46,520 bases of DNA from Oscillospiraceae bacterium (GTDB lineage Bacteria; Bacillota; Clostridia; Oscillospirales; Acutalibacteraceae), in contig SVOK01000013.1 in the NCBI GenBank assembly GCA_015066445.1, positions 1 through 46,520 of the forward strand, read 5' to 3'. A program made the position numbers and the translations under genes. The notes beneath the pieces are model-generated. The model searched no databases. It saw nothing but the letters and a program-made list of their open reading frames with translations, and was not told the origin of the DNA. Shown here one piece after another: positions 16,752 through 25,161 of the stretch (positions are counted from its first letter, which is position 1; each line of letters starts with the position of its first letter).

Positions 16752-16754
16752 TTA

Positions 16755-17726
16755 TCAAAGTAGTCTTTTGTAGCTGTCACCAAAAAGCTTTTCTGCAAAC
16801 CAAACCTCTCTAACTGTAAAACGTTTGCCGTTAAGATAATTAAGAATACCAGCATCAGTTTTAAAATCAAATTTAAGGCTGTAGGAATAAAGCGCTTGCT
16901 TATCAAAGCCTGATTTTTTATCATTGGATTTACTGTATTTCCCTTCGCCTAAAAGGGGGTGACCTATAGCCGCCATATGCGCACGGATTTGGTGGGTGCG
17001 CCCTGTGAGAAGTTCGATTTCAAGCAATGAAAGATTATTAAGTGTTTGAAGCACAGTATATTTTGTGCGAACAAATTTATTTGTGTCGGTAGATTTTTTG
17101 GACATATAAACACGGTTTTTGTCCTCGTCCTTTTCAAGATATCCCTCAAGCAAATCGGTTTTCTTTTTGGGAATACCGTGAACCACGGTAAGATAACGCT
17201 TGTCAATTTCACGGCACTTGATTTTATCGCATAAAATTCTTAGAGCCTCGGCGTTTTTTGCCGCTATTACAATGCCGCCTGTGTTTCGGTCAATACGGTT
17301 TGCAAGGGCAGGTCTGAAGCTGTTTTCGTCCTGAGGGTCGTATTCACCTTTATCGTAAAGATAGTGTTGAATTCGGGCTATAAGGGTGTTGGTGTATTCG
17401 TTTTTATCGGGGTGAACAAGTAAGCCCTGCTTTTTATCGGCAAGTAAAATGTTTTCGTCCTCGTAAACTATATCAAGCTTGCTTGGAGCTGATAAAAAGT
17501 CGTAAGTGGGCTTGATTTCGGTGAAAAATTCATCATTTATATATGCTTCAACCTTATCGCCCGCATTTAGCCTTGTGCTGATTTCCGCACGTTTTCCGTT
17601 AACCTTTATACGCTTTGTGCGTATATATTTAAACATAAGTGAGGAGGGAAGTGTCGGGCAGTTTTTGGTTATAAACTTATCAAGTCTTAATGAGGCATCA
17701 TTTTTTGTAATAGTAAATTCTTTCAT
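16755..17726 (-). CDS. RluA-family 23S rRNA pseudouridine synthase
   Basis: It isomerises uridine in ribosomal RNA. An S4 RNA-binding domain is at about residues 13-60 (LRLDKFI... SLMFKYIRTKRIKVNGKRA). The catalytic domain carries ANRIDRNTGG, with D146 as nucleophile (HRLDxxTSG-type motif), and LLTGRTHQIRAHMAAIGHPLLGEGKY. Length 323 is typical of RluC/RluD relatives. The target uridines are not determined by sequence alone. Confidence 0.92.
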   Translation of the reverse strand: MKEFTITKNDASLRLDKFITKNCPTLPSSLMFKYIRTKRIKVNGKRAEISTRLNAGDKVEAYINDEFFTEIKPTYDFLSAPSKLDIVYEDENILLADKKQGLLVHPDKNEYTNTLIARIQHYLYDKGEYDPQDENSFRPALANRIDRNTGGIVIAAKNAEALRILCDKIKCREIDKRYLTVVHGIPKKKTDLLEGYLEKDEDKNRVYMSKKSTDTNKFVRTKYTVLQTLNNLSLLEIELLTGRTHQIRAHMAAIGHPLLGEGKYSKSNDKKSGFDKQALYSYSLKFDFKTDAGILNYLNGKRFTVREVWFAEKLFGDSYKRLL

Positions 17727-17739
17727 TTCACAGTCCTAC

Positions 17740-17768
17740 TTGAAAAATTGATTTTTATAGAATATAAT
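17740..17768 (+). promoter_or_regulatory. Sigma-A promoter of radC
   Basis: TTGAAA (17740-17745), a 17-bp spacer and TATAAT (17763-17768) lie 35 bp before the radC start. Confidence 0.7.
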
Positions 17769-17803
17769 TAATTAACATCTTATTTTAAAAAAGAGGAAAA
17801 ACA

Positions 17804-18508
17804 ATGAGCGATAATCTTCATAAGGAGCACCGCAAACGCTTGAGAAACGAATTTTTATCTCAAGGCTTTAACGATAGCACTCCAAAGCATAAGCTCCTTG
17901 AGTTACTTATGTTTTACAGTATACCGAGAAAGGATACCAACGATATTGCCCATCTTCTTATAGAGCATTTCGGCTCTTTTGCTCGGGTTATTGATGCTCC
18001 GATTGAAGAGCTTCAGAAGGTGAACGGCGTGGGCGAAAATACAGCTTTGCTTATAAGTCTTATGAAACCGATTATCCGTGCTTATGTGGACGAAAAGCAA
18101 AGCGGTAAAAAGAGCTTTGAAAATATGGACGAAATCGGCAAATATCTTTCTCATAAATATATTGGCTTTACCAAAGAGGTTTTTTCCATACTTTCGCTAG
18201 ATAATAAGGGCGGTCTGATAGGCTTTGATATTATTGCAGAAGGCGATGTTGGAACGGTTAATGTTTCAACAAGAGCTGTTGTTGAGGCAATAGTAAAAAG
18301 AAATTCAAGGTGTATTGTATTAGCTCATAACCACCCAGGCGGAAATGCTATACCAAGCAAAGAGGATATTGAAACCACCGCCACTCTTTGCGAGGCTTTA
18401 CGCAATATTAATGTGGCAGTTCTTGACCATGTCATTATCTGTGATGACGATTATGTTTCACTGTCTGTAAGCCAAAATTACAGGCACATGTTCCGCAACG
18501 GTTTTTAA
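17804..18508 (+). CDS. radC: RadC-family JAB-domain protein
   Basis: 234 residues with the RadC arrangement: a helix-hairpin-helix region (LQKVNGVGENTALLI, about 70-84) followed by a JAMM/MPN+ metal motif, HNHPGGNAIPSKEDIE, with H175, H177 and D188. The biochemical role of RadC proteins is not settled; the old link to recombination repair is weak, while the JAMM domain suggests a metalloprotease fold. Start ATG after AGAGGAAAAAC. The gene ends four bases into the convergent response-regulator gene. Confidence 0.93.
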   Translation: MSDNLHKEHRKRLRNEFLSQGFNDSTPKHKLLELLMFYSIPRKDTNDIAHLLIEHFGSFARVIDAPIEELQKVNGVGENTALLISLMKPIIRAYVDEKQSGKKSFENMDEIGKYLSHKYIGFTKEVFSILSLDNKGGLIGFDIIAEGDVGTVNVSTRAVVEAIVKRNSRCIVLAHNHPGGNAIPSKEDIETTATLCEALRNINVAVLDHVIICDDDYVSLSVSQNYRHMFRNGF

Positions 18509-19206
18509 AAACGGTTTTCGGCAATTCTGTATCCGATACCGTTTTCGGTGAAAAGATATTTCGGGTTTTCGCCGTCCATTTCGAGCTTACGGCGAAGATT
18601 TGTTATATTAACCCTTAAAATTCCTGTGTTACTGTCGGTTCTGGGTCCCCAAACTGATTTAAGAATAAAATCATAGGTTAAAACCTTTCCGCTGTGGCGG
18701 CATAAAAGGGATAGTATCTTAAATTCGTTTTTGGTGAGATGAATTCGCTTATCATTAAGAAAAACAGAGCTGTTCTCAAGCTCAACCCGTAACTCTCCGT
18801 TTTGATAAAGCGGTGTTTGGGGAACGCCCTTTGCAGCATTAAGCTTTGCTATCCGTTTTACACAGGCTGTTATTCTGGCTGTAAATTCGGCAGAAAAAAA
18901 CGGCTTTCTTATGAAATCGTCAGCACCCGCTTCAATTACAGTAACTGCGGCATTTTCAGTTCCGTTGTTTGAAACTGCAATAATAGGGCAGTCACTCCAT
19001 TCGCGCACCGAACGTATAAATTCTATGCCCTCTTTTTTTGGGAATAGAGGGTCTATTATAAGAATATCTGGATTATGCGAGGTTATTGCCGAATACCCGT
19101 CATTTACGGATTCGGTAAAAATAACCTCGTATTTTTTGCTTAAAAGCCCTGTGATAAGCTTTCTGCTTCCACGGTCAGGGTCAATTACAAGTATTTTATA
19201 TTTCAT
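18505..19206 (-). CDS. Orphan OmpR/KdpE-like response regulator
   Basis: A receiver domain (phosphoacceptor D52 in ILIIDPLFPKKEG, K101 in IRKPFF) is joined to a winged-helix DNA-binding domain (HLTKNEFKILSLLCRHSGKVL; LRVNITNLRRKLEMDGENPKYLFTENGIGYRI). The C-terminal wording resembles KdpE. No histidine kinase gene is adjacent, so its partner is elsewhere or it is orphan. The residue normally Thr/Ser in the switch position is a Ser in IAVSNNG. Start ATG with ACGGAG upstream. A 15-bp inverted repeat just upstream may be its own operator. Confidence 0.9.
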   Translation of the reverse strand: MKYKILVIDPDRGSRKLITGLLSKKYEVIFTESVNDGYSAITSHNPDILIIDPLFPKKEGIEFIRSVREWSDCPIIAVSNNGTENAAVTVIEAGADDFIRKPFFSAEFTARITACVKRIAKLNAAKGVPQTPLYQNGELRVELENSSVFLNDKRIHLTKNEFKILSLLCRHSGKVLTYDFILKSVWGPRTDSNTGILRVNITNLRRKLEMDGENPKYLFTENGIGYRIAENRF

Positions 19207-19230
19207 AAAAACTCCGTTAAATTAATGCTT

Positions 19231-19264
19231 ATTAAAGTTTAGCGGTTGGCCGCTAAACTTTAAT
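19231..19264. promoter_or_regulatory. Perfect 15-bp inverted repeat upstream of the orphan response regulator
   Basis: ATTAAAGTTTAGCGG (19231-19245) and CCGCTAAACTTTAAT (19250-19264) with a TTGG loop. It lies 24 bp upstream of the regulator start and lacks a T tail on either side, so it looks more like an operator or a 5' UTR hairpin than a terminator. Confidence 0.5.
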
Positions 19265-19400
19265 TTACCATATTGTTAAGAAACTGTCAAGAAAAAGCTT
19301 AAAATTGTGAAAATGGCGAGAATTGTTTTAATGTGACACAGGTTTGTTTAAAAAAATTTATAATGTACATAATATATTTACAAATATTGCATTAAATAAC

Positions 19401-19430
19401 TTGACTTTTATACATAAGTGAATGTAAAAT
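19401..19430 (+). promoter_or_regulatory. Sigma-A promoter of rnj
   Basis: TTGACT (19401-19406), an 18-bp spacer and TAAAAT (19425-19430). A start near 19437 leaves a leader of about 135 bases. The rest of the 366-base gap 19207-19572 is very AT-rich and holds only this promoter, the inverted repeat at 19231 and the leader hairpin at 19491. Confidence 0.6.
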
Positions 19431-19490
19431 AGATTAGATATAATTATAAGGGATAATTTACCTTTAAATAATTTCAAATTTAAATTTTTT

Positions 19491-19515
19491 GTATTCTGTG
19501 GGGTGTGCAGAATAC
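19491..19515 (+). promoter_or_regulatory. Hairpin in the RNase J 5' leader
   Basis: GTATTCTG (19491-19498) pairs perfectly with CAGAATAC (19508-19515) around the loop TGGGGTGTG. It is not followed by a T run. It lies about 58 bases before the rnj start and could stabilise the mRNA or serve in autoregulation by the nuclease. Confidence 0.4.
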
Positions 19516-19572
19516 TTATATAAACTGATTTTCAGATACATAACTTTTTAATTTACGGAGGCAATTTTTTTA

Positions 19573-21432
19573 ATGAAAGAAACACTACCCAAAAAGAATT
19601 TAAACGGAAGTGGAAATAAAACTACTAAAAAGAATAGTACCAAGCCACAAAACAAGGCTGACAAAGAGAAAAAAAGAAGTAATACCGCAAAGAAAAGCGG
19701 TGACAACAGAAGAAAAACAAATACTAAAAATACAGCGCCTAAAAAAAGAAATTCTTATAAAAACACAGTGCCTAAAAAGCCTGTCAGAATAATTCCTTTA
19801 GGCGGACTTGGTGAAATAGGCAAGAATATAACCCTTTATGAGTATGACGGCGATATGTTTCTTGTGGACTGCGGAATGTCCTTTCCGGACGAGGATATGC
19901 CTGGTATTGACATTGTAATTCCCGATTTCACCTATGTGCTTGAAAATAAGGACAAAATAAAGGGACTTGTTGTTACTCACGGTCATGAGGACCATATCGG
20001 GGCAATTCCGTATTTGCTGAAGAATTTTAATCTCCCGATTTATGCCACTCGTCTTACAATAGGTCTTATCGAGGGTAAGCTTAAAGAGCATAAGCTGCTT
20101 GGTGACGCCAAGCTTAATACAGTAAAACCCGGCGAAAAGGTTAAGTTAGGTAAATTTGAGGTTGAGTTTATCCATGTGAACCATTCAATTCCCGATGCTG
20201 TAGGTTTTGCGATATCCTGTCCCGCAGGTACGGTTGTTCACACGGGTGACTTTAAAATCGATACCACTCCAATTGATGAGTATGTAATTGATATAGGCCG
20301 CTTTGCAGAATATGGTAAGCGTGGAGTTCTGGCATTGCTTGCGGATTCCACTAATGTGGAAAGACCGGGATATACCGCTTCTGAAAAGCTGGTTGGAGGC
20401 TCTTTTTCAAACCTTTTTGCTAAGGCGGAGGGTCACCGCATTATAGTAGCAACCTTTTCTTCAAACATTCACCGAATTCAGCAGATTATTGATGAGGCTG
20501 TCAATTGCGGACGTAAGGTTGCAGTTTCGGGCAGAAGTATGATAAATGTTGTAACAGTAGCGGCAGAGCTCGGATACCTTAATGTGCCCGATAATGTGCT
20601 TATAGATGTTGCCGATATAAGAAATTATGACCCCGGCAGAATTGTAATTGTTACAACAGGCTCGCAGGGTGAGCCGCTTTCGGCGCTTCACAGAATAGCC
20701 TTTTCCGACCACAGACAGATAGAGATTATCCCCGGTGATATGATAATCATTTCCGCCACACCCATACCCGGAAATGAAAAGCTTGTAAGCAAGGTTATAA
20801 ACGAGCTTATGAAGAGCGGCGCTAACGTGGTTTATGAGCGTATGTACGATGTTCACGTTTCAGGTCACGCCTGTCAGGAAGAATTAAAGCTTATGATGAG
20901 TGTGGTTAAGCCGAAATATGTAATTCCGCTTCACGGCGAGCAAAAGCATCTTATGAAGCACGCTCAGCTTGCTGAACAGATGGGTATTGATTATGAAAAC
21001 ATCTTAGTTGCGGCAAACGGAAATGTTATTGAGCTTACAGATAATTCAATAACAGCCAAGGAAAATGTTCAGGCGGGCAGAGTTCTGGTTGACGGCTTGG
21101 GTGTTGGTGATGTTGGAAGCATAGTGCTTCGTGACCGTAAGCACTTAGCTGATGATGGTATTATAATAGTAGCGGTTTCAATTGACCGTATCACACGTGA
21201 GGTTGCGGCAGGCCCTGATGTTGTTTCAAGAGGCTTTGTTTATGTTAAGGAATCGGAAGAGCTTATGAGTGAAATCAATGAGCTTGTGTGTGATATTCTT
21301 GAACGTTGCTATATCAATAACGTAAGGGATTGGAACACTATTAAAACCCGCATTAAGGACGGCGTTGCAAGATTTTTATTCAGTAAAACAAAGCGCAGTC
21401 CTATGATACTTCCCGTTATTATGGAAGTTTAA
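19573..21432 (+). CDS. rnj: Ribonuclease J
   Basis: A metallo-beta-lactamase/beta-CASP ribonuclease with 5'-3' exonuclease and endonuclease activity, central to mRNA turnover and rRNA maturation in Firmicutes. The core starts near residue 70 (VRIIPLGGLGEIGKN), with the zinc motif HGHEDH at 136-141 and later HTGDFKID, VATFSSNIHRIQ and HVSGHA. It is 619 residues, about 60-65 longer than the core enzyme. The extra part is an N-terminal Lys/Asn/Thr-rich, low-complexity basic tail (residues 1-68) that is probably disordered and RNA- or ribosome-binding. Start ATG after TACGGAGGCAA. It heads the cluster before rplI and dnaB. Confidence 0.95.
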   Translation: MKETLPKKNLNGSGNKTTKKNSTKPQNKADKEKKRSNTAKKSGDNRRKTNTKNTAPKKRNSYKNTVPKKPVRIIPLGGLGEIGKNITLYEYDGDMFLVDCGMSFPDEDMPGIDIVIPDFTYVLENKDKIKGLVVTHGHEDHIGAIPYLLKNFNLPIYATRLTIGLIEGKLKEHKLLGDAKLNTVKPGEKVKLGKFEVEFIHVNHSIPDAVGFAISCPAGTVVHTGDFKIDTTPIDEYVIDIGRFAEYGKRGVLALLADSTNVERPGYTASEKLVGGSFSNLFAKAEGHRIIVATFSSNIHRIQQIIDEAVNCGRKVAVSGRSMINVVTVAAELGYLNVPDNVLIDVADIRNYDPGRIVIVTTGSQGEPLSALHRIAFSDHRQIEIIPGDMIIISATPIPGNEKLVSKVINELMKSGANVVYERMYDVHVSGHACQEELKLMMSVVKPKYVIPLHGEQKHLMKHAQLAEQMGIDYENILVAANGNVIELTDNSITAKENVQAGRVLVDGLGVGDVGSIVLRDRKHLADDGIIIVAVSIDRITREVAAGPDVVSRGFVYVKESEELMSEINELVCDILERCYINNVRDWNTIKTRIKDGVARFLFSKTKRSPMILPVIMEV

Positions 21433-21469
21433 TTAAAATTCAAACCACCTTAAAAGGAGAAGATACAAA

Positions 21470-21910
21470 ATGAAGGTTGTTTTATTGGCAGATGTTAAAG
21501 GTCTTGGAAAAAAAGGTGAGCTTTGCAATGCTTCTGATGGCTATGCAAGAAACTTTTTATTCCCCAAAAAGCTTGCGGTTGAGGCAGATAATGCCGCTCT
21601 TAACGAGCTTAAAAACCGTGAGGAATCTGCGGCTCACCATAAGCAGGAGGAAATCAATGCCGCAAAGAAAACCGCTTCCTTGCTTGACGGTAAAACTGTA
21701 AGCATTGTGGCTAAAGCAGGTAGCGGCGGCAGACTTTTCGGCTCAGTAACTTCTAAGGAAATTGCTGCTGAAATCAAGAATACCTTGGGCGTTGAAATTG
21801 ATAAAAAGAAAATGAATGCTCCTGATATTAAGAATTTTGGCGAATATACTGCTGAAATTAAGCTTTATCAGGGTATTATTGCAAAAATAACTGTAAAGGT
21901 TACGGAATAA
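21470..21910 (+). CDS. rplI: 50S ribosomal protein L9
   Basis: 146 residues with the L9 signature at the N-terminus: [14 protein letters not shown], then [16 protein letters not shown] long connecting helix (about 40-75) and the C-terminal domain ([11 protein letters not shown]) follow. It binds 23S rRNA near the L1 stalk and helps maintain reading frame. Strong AAAAGGAGAAG ribosome site. The next gene, dnaB, starts 7 bp later, a pairing common in bacteria. Confidence 0.97.
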   Translation: MKVVLLADVKGLGKKGELCNASDGYARNFLFPKKLAVEADNAALNELKNREESAAHHKQEEINAAKKTASLLDGKTVSIVAKAGSGGRLFGSVTSKEIAAEIKNTLGVEIDKKKMNAPDIKNFGEYTAEIKLYQGIIAKITVKVTE

Positions 21911-21916
21911 TTAAAA

Positions 21917-23290
21917 ATGAGTGAAGAGAAGCTTATTTATAATCTTGACGGCGGAAGAATGCCTTATTCTGTTGAGGCTGAGCAGGCGGTTCTGGGTTCT
22001 GTGCTTGTAGACCCAAACTGCCTTAGCGATATAGCTGTAAGTATGAAAGCGGATTATTTTTATATTCCGCAGCATAAGGAAATATATAAGGCCATGGCTT
22101 CAATGTATGAGCTTAGTCAGACTATAGACTTTGTATCACTCCTTGAAGCACTTAAAAAATCCGGAGTTTATGATGAGGCAGGCGGTAAGGCTTATCTTAC
22201 CCAGCTTGTTCAGACAGTACCCTCTGCAGCTAATGTGCTTACATATGTTGCTATAATAAGAGAACGTTATTATGCCCGTTCTCTTATGACTGCCGCTCAG
22301 GATATTATTAAAGATGTTAATGAGAATACCAAGGATTCGGGCAAACTGCTTGACTCTGCTGAGCAGCGTATTTTTGAGATAAGACAGGGTAGGGAGATAA
22401 GCGGTCTTACCCATATTAAGGATGTTATTTTAAACGAAACTTATGACCGTCTTTCAAAAATGGCTGACCCTGAAACCAGAAACGATTATATCGGTATTCC
22501 CTGCGGTATAGGCGACCTTGATAAAATGATAACAGGACTTAATAAGTCTGACCTTATTATATTGGGCGCTCGTCCCGGTATGGGTAAAACCTCTTTTGCG
22601 CTTAATATTGTGCGCAATGTTGCGGTTAACACAAATAAAACGGTATGCTTTTTCTCGCTTGAGATGACCCGCGATCAGTTGGCTCAGCGTATGCTTTCGA
22701 GCGAAGCGGGCATCAAGAGTGAAAAGCTTCGCACAGGCGAGCTTGACGATAAGGAATGGGCAAGGCTGGCTCAGGCAGGTGCAACCCTTTCTGAGGCTAA
22801 TATCTTCTTTGATGAAACCTCGGCAATAACGGTACCTGAAATGAAGGCAAAGCTAAGACGTATGAAGCCGGCTCCCGACCTTGTTGTAATAGACTATCTG
22901 GGTCTTATGAAATCTGCTAAGGCTACCGAAAACCGTGTTCAAGAGGTTTCCGAAATTACACGAAACCTTAAAATTATGGCTAAGGAATTAAAGGTCCCTG
23001 TAATTGCCTGCGCACAGCTTTCACGTGGTACTGAGGCTAAGGGTAAATCGCATAAGCCTGCTCTTTCCGACCTTCGTGAATCGGGCTCTATCGAGCAGGA
23101 TGCGGATATAGTTCTTTTCCTTTACAGAGAAACCTATTACGACAGTGAAAAGACCGATGATGAGGACAGAGGCGACCCGAATAAGGCTGAATGTATCGTA
23201 GCTAAAAACCGCCATGGTGAAATAGGTACGGTAGATCTCCATTGGGACGGTCAGTTCACCAGATTTACCTCTGTGGATGTGTTCAGATAA
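21917..23290 (+). CDS. dnaB: Replicative DNA helicase
   Basis: The hexameric helicase that unwinds DNA at the fork. An N-terminal primase-interaction domain begins MPYSVEAEQAVLGSVL. The RecA-like domain has Walker A GARPGMGKTS (217-226), FFSLEMTRDQLAQR, Walker B LVVIDYLGLM, and SDLRESGSIEQDAD with the arginine finger region following. Length 457 is normal and no intein is present. Its stop overlaps the tilS start by one base (TAATG). Confidence 0.97.
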   Translation: MSEEKLIYNLDGGRMPYSVEAEQAVLGSVLVDPNCLSDIAVSMKADYFYIPQHKEIYKAMASMYELSQTIDFVSLLEALKKSGVYDEAGGKAYLTQLVQTVPSAANVLTYVAIIRERYYARSLMTAAQDIIKDVNENTKDSGKLLDSAEQRIFEIRQGREISGLTHIKDVILNETYDRLSKMADPETRNDYIGIPCGIGDLDKMITGLNKSDLIILGARPGMGKTSFALNIVRNVAVNTNKTVCFFSLEMTRDQLAQRMLSSEAGIKSEKLRTGELDDKEWARLAQAGATLSEANIFFDETSAITVPEMKAKLRRMKPAPDLVVIDYLGLMKSAKATENRVQEVSEITRNLKIMAKELKVPVIACAQLSRGTEAKGKSHKPALSDLRESGSIEQDADIVLFLYRETYYDSEKTDDEDRGDPNKAECIVAKNRHGEIGTVDLHWDGQFTRFTSVDVFR

Positions 23291-24600
23291 TGGAAAAAGC
23301 TGTTTTAGAAGCACTGAAAAAATTCTCTCTTTTAGAGGGTTTTAAAACTGTTACAGTTGCATTATCAGGCGGAGCAGATTCGGTTGCACTGTTATATTGT
23401 CTGGTTTCTTTAAAAGAGGAATTGGGAATAACCGTTAAGGCGGCGCATCTTAATCATCTTATCCGTGGCAAGGAAGCCTTTAGTGATGAGAACTTTGTGA
23501 TAAAAACCTGTGAAAGCTTAGGTGTTGAGTTAACCGTTAAAAGAGCCGATGTTCCAAAGTTTTCTAAAGAAAAGGGAATTAGCACTGAGCTTGCGGCAAG
23601 AATATTAAGATATGAGTTTTTGGAATCTGTGGCAGAGGGCGGAGTTGTTGCAACAGCGCATACAGCCAGCGATAATCTTGAAACGGTGATTTTAAATCTC
23701 GCCCGTGGCAGTGGTATTGAAGGGCTTTCGGGTATTCCACCTAAAAGAGGGATTTTTATCCGTCCGCTGATTTTTTGTACAAGAGCTATGATAGAGGATT
23801 ACTGTGAAAAAAACAGTCTTTCTTTTGTTACTGACAGTACAAATCTTTCAGACGATTATACCAGAAATAAAATAAGGCATAATATTGTGCCACTCCTTAA
23901 AGAACTTAATCCTTCGGTAGAAAAGGCGGTCACAAGAAGCTCATCTGTGTTAAGAGAAGATTCCGCCTTTTTGGATAAAGAGGCTGAAAAATTTTTGAAT
24001 GCAGGCATTTTGCCAAACGGCAGGCTTTCCTTATCGGGCTTTAAAGACTTGGATGTTTCGGTTGCTAAAAGGGTTATTAAGAAGTATATAGAAAATCATA
24101 GCCCCGAAATAACACCGGAAAACGTGCATATTGAAGAAGCTTTGAAAATTGCGTATGCAGGTGGCAGGACAAGTCTCCCACGAAACTTTTCTGTTGTTTC
24201 TTCAAGGGGAAATCTGTTTTTGGAGAAAAATTCGAAAGCCGAAAAAGCCGAATTTGAGGTAAGTCTTACCGAATGTGAGAACATTTTTTTTGATAATACA
24301 GAAAAAATTAATAATTTGTTATTAAATAATTTGCTTAACTGTGATAAAATTATAGGAAAATTGGTTGTAAGGACAAGAAATCCTGGAGACAGTATAAGAA
24401 TTTACGGCAGAGGATGTACAAAATCACTTAATAAGCTTTATAACGAAAATAATGTGCCTATCAATTTGCGTGAAACATTACCTGTAATTGCAGACGATGA
24501 GGGAGTTGTCTGGGTTTGCGGAATAGGTGTAGCGCAAAGATGCGCAGTGAGCAGTAAATCTGAAAGAGTTATAAAAATAGAAGTGAAGGGGAATATTTAG
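23290..24600 (+). CDS. tilS: tRNA(Ile)-lysidine synthase
   Basis: It modifies C34 of the CAU-anticodon isoleucine tRNA to lysidine using ATP and lysine, so that AUA is read as Ile. The PP-loop SGGADS lies at 26-31, followed by AAHLNHLIRG, the second core motif TAHTASDNLETVILNLARGSGIEGLSGIP, and DYTRNKIRHNIVPLL. A C-terminal TilS domain (VRTRNPGDSIRIYG) is present. The ATG at 23290 overlapping the dnaB stop is preferred over an in-frame start at 23242 inside dnaB. 436 residues. In order with hpt and ftsH, as in Bacillus. Confidence 0.95.
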   Translation: MEKAVLEALKKFSLLEGFKTVTVALSGGADSVALLYCLVSLKEELGITVKAAHLNHLIRGKEAFSDENFVIKTCESLGVELTVKRADVPKFSKEKGISTELAARILRYEFLESVAEGGVVATAHTASDNLETVILNLARGSGIEGLSGIPPKRGIFIRPLIFCTRAMIEDYCEKNSLSFVTDSTNLSDDYTRNKIRHNIVPLLKELNPSVEKAVTRSSSVLREDSAFLDKEAEKFLNAGILPNGRLSLSGFKDLDVSVAKRVIKKYIENHSPEITPENVHIEEALKIAYAGGRTSLPRNFSVVSSRGNLFLEKNSKAEKAEFEVSLTECENIFFDNTEKINNLLLNNLLNCDKIIGKLVVRTRNPGDSIRIYGRGCTKSLNKLYNENNVPINLRETLPVIADDEGVVWVCGIGVAQRCAVSSKSERVIKIEVKGNI

Positions 24601-24603
24601 GAT

Positions 24604-25146
24604 ATGATGGAGAAAGACATTAAGGAAGTTCTGATTACAGAAGAAGAAATTAAGGAAATCTGTAAAAGACTCGGCGAGCAGATTTCAAAAGATTACGAGG
24701 GCAAAAAGCTTTTCCTCGTAAGCGTGCTTAAAGGTGCAGTTGTATTTATGGCAGACCTTATGCGCAACATAACCTGTGACTGCGAAATTGATTTTATGGC
24801 GGTTTCTTCTTACAGCGGAACAAAAACCACAGGTGTTGTTAAATTTAAAAAGGATTTGGATATCAACCCCGAGGGTTGCGATATACTTCTTGTTGAAGAT
24901 ATTCTTGACTCTGGTATAACCCTTTCATATCTTAAAAACGTTTTGCTTCAAAGACACGCTAACAGTATTAAAGTTTGCACCTTCCTTGATAAGCCGGCTA
25001 ACCGTCAGGCTGATATTGAGGCTGATTATGTTGGAAAAGTTGTGCCTGATGAGTTTATAATCGGGTACGGACTTGATTATAATGAAAAATACAGAAATTT
25101 ACCCTATGTTGGAATATTATCTCCTGAGGTTTATTCCAAAAAATAG
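24604..25146 (+). CDS. hpt: Hypoxanthine phosphoribosyltransferase
   Basis: Purine salvage: hypoxanthine or guanine plus PRPP to IMP or GMP. In the 180-residue protein the PRPP-binding motif LLVEDILDSGITL sits near residue 100, and LVSVLKGAVVFMADL, SSYSGTKTTG and PDEFIIGYGLDYNEKYRNLPYVG match the type I fold. It lies between tilS and ftsH, a widely conserved order in Firmicutes. An ATGATG double start leaves a one-codon ambiguity. Confidence 0.96.
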   Translation: MMEKDIKEVLITEEEIKEICKRLGEQISKDYEGKKLFLVSVLKGAVVFMADLMRNITCDCEIDFMAVSSYSGTKTTGVVKFKKDLDINPEGCDILLVEDILDSGITLSYLKNVLLQRHANSIKVCTFLDKPANRQADIEADYVGKVVPDEFIIGYGLDYNEKYRNLPYVGILSPEVYSKK

Positions 25147-25161
25147 GAAAGGAGCAAGGTT

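Noticed and set aside
18497-18521. Repeated AACGGTTTT at the radC/response-regulator junction as a terminator
   Set aside because: The two copies are direct, not inverted; only a GTTTTTAAAAAC core is self-complementary, with no usable stem-loop.
23242-23289. Extended start of tilS inside dnaB
   Set aside because: The 16 extra residues are a frame shadow of the dnaB end; the TAATG overlap at 23290 and the homologous N-terminus favour the shorter form.
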